Shown here: positions 58,319-64,000 of the stretch, piece after piece
How positions within the stretch are numbered: the first letter of the stretch is position 1
Layout of the letters: every line of letters starts with the position of its first letter
Assembly: GCA_033060915.1 (NCBI GenBank)
Contig: CM065384.1
Span: 38,599,001 to 38,663,000, forward strand
Origin: Euryodendron excelsum
Lineage: Eukaryota; Streptophyta; Magnoliopsida; Ericales; Pentaphylacaceae
Reading direction: 5' to 3'
DNA: 64,000 nucleotides
Program-made: the position numbers and the translations under genes
The notes under the pieces: generated by a model
What the model was told of the DNA's origin: nothing
What the model saw: only the letters and a program-made list of their open reading frames with translations
The model's database searches: none

Positions 58319-61300
58319 TAATGTGCCTATTTTCCATCGGGCTTTTGCCCGAACTACGATTGACCTGATTCTCACCAAATGAGATACGTAGGCAACCTAG
58401 AATGGTGCGGTCATAATTTTTATTTCAACTCCAATCCCTTTTTCAAAAATTCCAATCAATTCAAGGTTTCTATTCCAAACTCTTTCAAAACCCCCATTAT
58501 TTTCAAACTTCTTCCAAAAACTTGCATCATGCATCATCCATCCACAAAGCGATGACTAGACCCCGTTTTCAAAAATTCTAAAGTGGATAAAAAGTGGACA
58601 ATGGTAACCGGTTATTCTAGTGAGTGAACAAAAGGGTGATTAGACATGTAGATACCGAAAAGGCGGGGTAGGGTGATGATCTTAGGATATCTTCCCTACA
58701 CGTAACCAACCCCCGGACCATAGATTTCTGTTTTCAAAAAACCAAAATGGAGTTTATTTTTCAAAAGGGCTTAAATATTTCCAAAAGTTGCCAAACAACC
58801 TATTTTTTTTAAAAACCCTCTCTTAAGGGAGTTTTCAAAAATCTTTTTCAAAAACCCTAAGTTTGATCTTCGGATTAACACTTAGTTTTAGGTGACCTAA
58901 CTCACCTTAATCAAGTTAGGTGGCGACTCCTATTTTTCTGAAAAGTCCTTAGTCAAACCAATTTTCAAACCTAGTCGCACTTGTCCTTTTAGAAGGATGA
59001 GTTCTAGTGACAGAGTTTCGTGCTTTTTGTCTCCAAACCGAAAGGACCTTGGGCACCCAAAAATCGGGGCACAACAAGCCTTAAATTTGTTATCCATTGC
59101 TTACTGCCAAAGAGGATTAAAACTAGCCTCATGATAAGTGCAGGGCTCATGTTGATAAAAAAATAGTGGAGAAATAGTGATAATTACGAAGGTGAGAAGG
59201 AATATTCGTTACCCGAATAAAATGTCGAACAATAGGCTCATTAGAAGAAGAAGGATGAGAAGGATCAGAGATCGGAGAGCCAGCAAGAGGCGCGTGACCA
59301 ATTGACGGGGACTCCACAGGATAGATTGTAACTGGAGACACTGTAGGTGTTATAGTATCAGGGATATGGACATCCTCAGGAGGGACAACATTGGAGACAG
59401 TGATAACCTTATGAAAGAGCTCAATAGTAGGATCAATGAAATAAGGAGGAACAGAAGGAGAGGATATGTGGAAGGAAGATAAGGAGGAGAACATCTTATG
59501 TTCTCAAAATACAACATGGCAAGAAACGCAAAGACATTTAGACAGAGGATCCCAATATCAATACCTTTGTGCTTAATTTCATAGCCCAAGAAGCAGCAAA
59601 GACGAGCTTGAGGCTCCAATTTGGTATGTTCATGAGGCTGAAGTAAGACAAAACAAGCACACCAAAGAGAGTGATAATCAGGGGTAATACCATACAAACG
59701 CCCATAGGGAGTGAGGCTACCAAGGGGAGCAGAAGGTCCACAATTGATGGTGGAAGCAGCAGTAAGAGCAGCTTCACCTCAAAATCGTTCTAGACAGGAT
59801 GTAGAGATAAAAAGAGCACGAGTAGTATTACGAAGATGGCAACGTTTTCTTTTAGCACGACCATTTTGTTATGAAGTATTGGGACAAGAATGATGAGGAA
59901 CATTGCCATGCTCACATAGAAATGTAAGAAATGTCTTATCACAATATTTTGTAGCATTGTCAGACCGAAAGACTTAGATATCACGAGAAAATTGAGTTTT
60001 GATCATGCGAGTAAAATCATAATAGGTTTATTGAAGTTGAGATTGATTTTGCAAGAGATAAAACTAAGTATAGCTAGAGAAATCATCAACAAATATGACA
60101 AAATACTGGGAGCCTCCCATAGTAGAAGTGGGAGAGGGCCCCCAAATATTAGTGTGAATCAAGTCAAACGGAGCCAAAGAAAAAGAAGCACTGTTATTGA
60201 ACGATAAAGTCGATTGTTTGGCAAATTGACAGGACTGACAATCAAGGTGTTCATTAGGGACAGAACCTACTCACCTTTAGACAAAAGAAAATGTCAAAGA
60301 CCTAAAGAAATATGACCTAAACGGGAGTGCCAAAGTCTAAGAGATGAGGAAGTAACAGCAGAAAAAGAAGTTGCATCAATAGTTAGAGGAGGGAGGTGAA
60401 GATGAATGAGCTAAAATAAGCGACCATGTTTACGGCCTATCCTAAGAGTTTGTCCTATCTGCGGATCCTGTACAACATAGCCAGTAGAAGAGAAAAAGAA
60501 CAGTAAGACCAAGATCACATAATTAGCCAATATAGATCAGATTAGCTATGAGTTCAGGAATGTAATAAGTATGAGGGAGTGCAACATTGGAAGTAGAGAT
60601 ATGACCAGCATGATCGATTGACATAAAGGACCTATTAGCAGTATAAATGACAGGAAGAACAGACATAGAAGATTTGAAAGAAAAAATTGTTAAGTCAGAA
60701 GTCATATGATTGCTACACCCAGAGTCAAAGAATCACAAAGAAATACCTAAAGTGACAGACAAGGTAGTAGAGGAGGGATTACCAGAGGTAGACATAAACT
60801 ATTGAAAGAGTCCAAGAAGATCACTAACATTGATCACAGAGGAGGATGAGGAGAAACCATTAGAATCCTCAGTAGTGACAACAGTAGACTGAAGGTGAGA
60901 ATCTCTTTGAGAAGGATTTTTAGGACAATCAGAGAGAAAGTGACCAGGGCCACGTTGATGACAGTGCTTGCAGATCTAAGTGGGCAGGTAAGTATTTGAT
61001 GTTTAGTGGCATGATAGAATATGTAGGCATCAGATCGGAAAATAGGACCTAAAAGAATGAGTAGAATTGAGGAAACTACCAGGAGTTGAAGAACCGCGAG
61101 AACCATTTGAAGAGCGTTTGAATTGAGAACTAGATATGGCAAAAACAGTGTCCACAAGTGGTGGTCGAGTGAGACCAAGACGAGTCTCCTTAGATAAGAG
61201 CTCAGAAATAACTTGTTTCAAGGTAGGAAGAGAGAAACGATGGAGGAGAGAGGCTCGAACAGGCTCAAATACATCAGTGAGAGCCATGAGAAATATAATT

Positions 61301-62192
61301 AGGCGTTACTGATAGCGGTAGAGGGCAAACAGAGCAGCATCAGCAGAGCATGTCCAAGTAGGCTCAGACAGAGTCAACTGGTCCCAAAAAGTATATATCT
61401 GAGACAAGAAGGCGTTGATAGGCTGGCCAGATTCCTGTTTCAGATGATGCAAAGAAATTAAAAGTTAGCACTGATGAGCAAGATCGATAGTGGTGTAGCG
61501 GTTGGCCAGGAAGGCCTAGATGGAGTGAGCTGTGTCAAAGTATCCAAACTGAAGACTAATAGAAAGAATGGATGTATTCCGAAACTTGGTGATGATCTGA
61601 TGATTCTTATTATCCCATTCCTCAAGTCGTTTAGTGAATTCCGTAGTTATTTTAGCTACACCTTTAATAGGTGCCTAAATATTTCTAAGGACATAGTGCC
61701 AAATTTTCTCCCCGTGAGAAAATTGGACATGGCTTGAAGCCAAAGAATATAATTGGACCCTCCAAAGTGAGAATAATCGGTCTAGAGACCTCAAAACGCT
61801 CCATAGGTGAGAAATGTGGAATAATAGGAACCCAACAGTAGAGAATAATGATAAAAAAAGCTTCCAAAGCAATAGAAACAACAAAAATAAAGTACAGAAT
61901 TAGATTCAGAAGGCCCGAATTAGTCAGGAGTGGGACAGAAATGGCCGGAGGATGACTGGGGAGACACCGAATGGACATCGGAGTGAAGTTGTAAAGTCGC
62001 CAGAAGTTGGCTGAAAAGATGTTGAAAGTTGGCCAGAAAGTCGTCGGAGGTTGGGCAAAAAGTCGACCGGAGAGGAGGCCGGAAAGTGACCAGATAATGA
62101 TCGGAGAGAAGAAAGAGAACTTTAGGAGTTCTGATGTGGAAGATCCCTTGAATGTCAACCATAAAGTATACTTTCCCTTAACTCTGATACTA

Positions 62193-62361
62193 TGTTAGAA
62201 AAGAGAGAGAGTGTGATATGCAAAAGAGAATGTATTACATTGAGTAAGTTGGATGTACATAAGTAGCTTATATTTATAGTATAAGAGGATGAAAAAAAAG
62301 TGGTGTTTAACCGATATGAGATATGTGTAAATTAAGAACTATGCTAATAAATACACTAACA
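62193..62361 (-). repeat. Right LTR of the copia element
   Basis: It starts TGTTAGAAAAGAG and ends CACTAACA. On the minus strand it is the 5' LTR, and the primer-binding site follows immediately. Confidence 0.9.
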
Positions 62362-64000
62362 AAACGGAAGTTTTGGCAATAAAATTAACTCATTTTGGAA
62401 GACTTTTTAAAGAGTATTAACTGTACCACAGTTTTTAGGTTCAGAGGTCATACCCTCCAAGTTGTGGGTGATAAAGGAAGTTGAAAATGAAACGCATGTA
62501 GTAGCAGTCAATTGATGAGAGCTTAATTAGCTTCTATTGTATCCTTTTCGAAATCAATTTGTTTCCAGCCTCCAGGATGTCGTAATGAGCTCGTGCATCC
62601 TCCGCAAAAACCAGAAAAAAAAAAAAGAAAAATAGTTCGGGTCATTTTCGATGCTGGACTGCATCATTTTATGGAATACTTCATTTTGAAGGCAAATGCT
62701 AAGCAAGACCCTATTTTGAATTAACTAATTTAGCACCACGAATTTTTGAATAAGTTAGTTGTGAATTCACAACCAGCCAATTTTGGACTAAGAAATTCTA
62801 TGCTCTAAAAGACTTGACCAAGTCCTATTTGTTTTTGTTTTCAAAATCTTCATTTTTACGTTTTCTGAAACATGGGGCATTATTTAGATAAAGATAGTGA
62901 TTTTCTTAACACTAATAAAAGAAGGGGTCAGGAAACAAGGACAAGGGTAAATATGAAAAGACCATTGCTTCAATATTGTTCTCATTTTTTTTATTATATG
63001 AAAATGGTTTTAAAAATTCCTAAAATAATTTAAACTCTTTCCTAAAACTGGAAAGTCTTTTTTTTTTTTTAAAAAAAAAAGAACAAGACAGATTTTAAAG
63101 ATGTTTGATTTTCACATCCCGACATATGAATTATATTTTTTTAAACCGTTTTGACCGTCAATGATCTAATCTACAAATCGGTAAGTTCAAAAAATCTTAA
63201 AATGCATATTTTTTTGGAACAATGAAATGGCACATTATTCGATTGCCAAACCTAATTAAAAAATGAGTTATGTAACAACAAATAGTTGTCTATCAATTTA
63301 TGGATGGCCCCAAGGTCCGATTGTGTCTTATCCTTCCTATAGTGTCTTATCCGTCCTCATCCATGGAATTAATTAAGCCAAACTTTTTCAAGGTATCATA
63401 ATAGTTTGCTTTTCTAGAAAGTATTGAATACTTAAAAAGCCTTGTAATTTCTGTAAAAAAAAAAATGGTGTAATGCGAGTGGTTGGATGAAAAATCCCTT
63501 AGTCATGACCAACCACAGGAAACGTCAAAGCATATATTCTCATGAATTTTCATACAACTTGAAAATTGAAATAACTATTTGCTTAGATTATTTTGAAAAC
63601 TTCAAGTTGTTTATAGAGACGATGATTGATTTTTGATGGTACGTAATTGATGTCTTGGTGTGTTTGAGCTATGAGATGAAGGGAAGGGGGCATATCAGCT
63701 GCAGGAGTACAAAGTCACGAGCATTTCCCACGAAAAGAATCGCTCATCTATGGAAGTTTCAGCCTTTTGGTCTAGGACTTTTGAAGTGCGTGTTAATTCG
63801 AAAAGAAAATGGAAAACAAGGGTACAAATGATAGGAATTATTTTTTAGTGAAATTATAATTATCAATATATAAATTGGCATCCACAGTCGCCAGGTCAAT
63901 TCCATATAGTCTTTGATTTTCTCTATCAATTCTATTACCTTATTCTTACACAGGAGGTCCCTTAATTAATCGAGGAGTTGTTCCCGGGCATCCCAAAAAA
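62362..64000. other. Intergenic region
   Basis: AT-rich sequence with several A runs (near 62610, 63060-63080 and 63457). I see no gene, RNA or complete mobile element up to the end of the window. Confidence 0.55.

Larger units (their letters stand above)
54350..59076 (+). mobile_element. Giant solo LTR (4.7 kb), Tat/Ogre-like gypsy
   Basis: The copia reverse transcriptase frame is cut at the same point on both sides: AMDNKFKA ends near 59081 and ALFKTHTWDL resumes below 54349. The flanks are AGCCT at 54345-54349 and 59077-59081, a perfect 5-base target duplication. The right end is GGGGCACAACA. The insert has no gag or pol. It carries a TATA box (TATAAAT, 56164-56170) and motifs such as GAGATACGTAGGCAAC (58379-58394) and GGTGGCGACTCC (58919-58930) that I associate with LTRs of Tat/Ogre-type gypsy elements. 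I therefore read it as a single very long LTR left by recombination, plus orientation. The left end TATAAGCACC lacks the usual TG, so the exact boundary could be off by a few bases. Confidence 0.65.
52714..62361 (-). mobile_element. Ty1/copia retrotransposon with both LTRs, decayed and split
   Basis: LTRs lie at 52714-52874 and 62193-62361. After removing the inserted 4.7 kb the element is about 4.9 kb, normal for copia. Orientation is minus. A primer-binding site (TAGTATCAGAG on the minus strand, 62182-62192) lies inside the right LTR and a purine tract (AGGAGGGA) lies beside the left LTR. In order come gag (about 62150-60780) with a zinc-knuckle-like CX2CX6HX4C at 60923-60973, protease and pre-integrase region (about 60720-60200), integrase (about 60200-59500), reverse transcriptase (59100 and 54340-53360) and RNase H with ADIFTK (about 52960). 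Many stops and shifts show it is dead. No clear target duplication was found (AATGA left, AAACG right). Confidence 0.9.

Overview
This is nuclear DNA of a flowering plant, most likely a eudicot. The evidence is AT-rich intergenic sequence full of microsatellites, spliced genes with GT-AG introns, one nuclear tRNA gene and dense Ty1/copia, LINE and gypsy-type repeats. The gene families are plant ones (SOBIR1, JINGUBANG-type WD40, CDR1-type aspartic protease). I could not fix the species.

The left half (1-38 kb) is mainly genic. It holds an intronless SOBIR1-type immune receptor kinase (4906-6816, +), a six-exon MHF2/CENP-X histone-fold gene made almost entirely of tiny exons (8617-10265, -), a tRNA-Thr(UGU) (10422-10493, +) and a dead copia fragment (about 12.06-13.76 kb, +). 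These are followed by an intronless WD40 gene of the JINGUBANG type (17550-18878, -), a five-exon ABHD17-like serine hydrolase with a repeated RRSxD tail (22559-27129, +), and ATG16, the autophagy scaffold (30529-35405, +). Just after ATG16 a chain of four small exon-like segments with matching phases (36398-37312, +) may be an unrecognised small gene.

The right half (38-62.4 kb) is a decayed, repeat-invaded region. Two related A1 aspartic protease genes (38135-39427 and 49409-50779, both -) are pseudogenes. Both carry DTA instead of DTG at the first catalytic motif. Between them lies a 5'-truncated LINE (about 44.17-48.3 kb, -), which was hit by a structurally complete, non-coding LTR retrotransposon (45292-47362) with an exact CAGAA target duplication.

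From 52714 to 62361 there is a broken Ty1/copia element with both LTRs. Its pol gene is split by a 4.7 kb insertion (54350-59076) flanked by AGCCT. I read this insertion as a giant solo LTR of a Tat/Ogre-like gypsy element.

The most interesting signal is inside this solo LTR. Four separate tandem arrays each have an inverted repeat in every unit. In one array (54526-54844) six successive hairpins keep their pairing while the stem sequence changes, including G.T wobbles that only make sense if the plus strand acts as RNA. The genes otherwise look independent of each other; SOBIR1 and ATG16 act in immunity and autophagy but nothing in the sequence links them.
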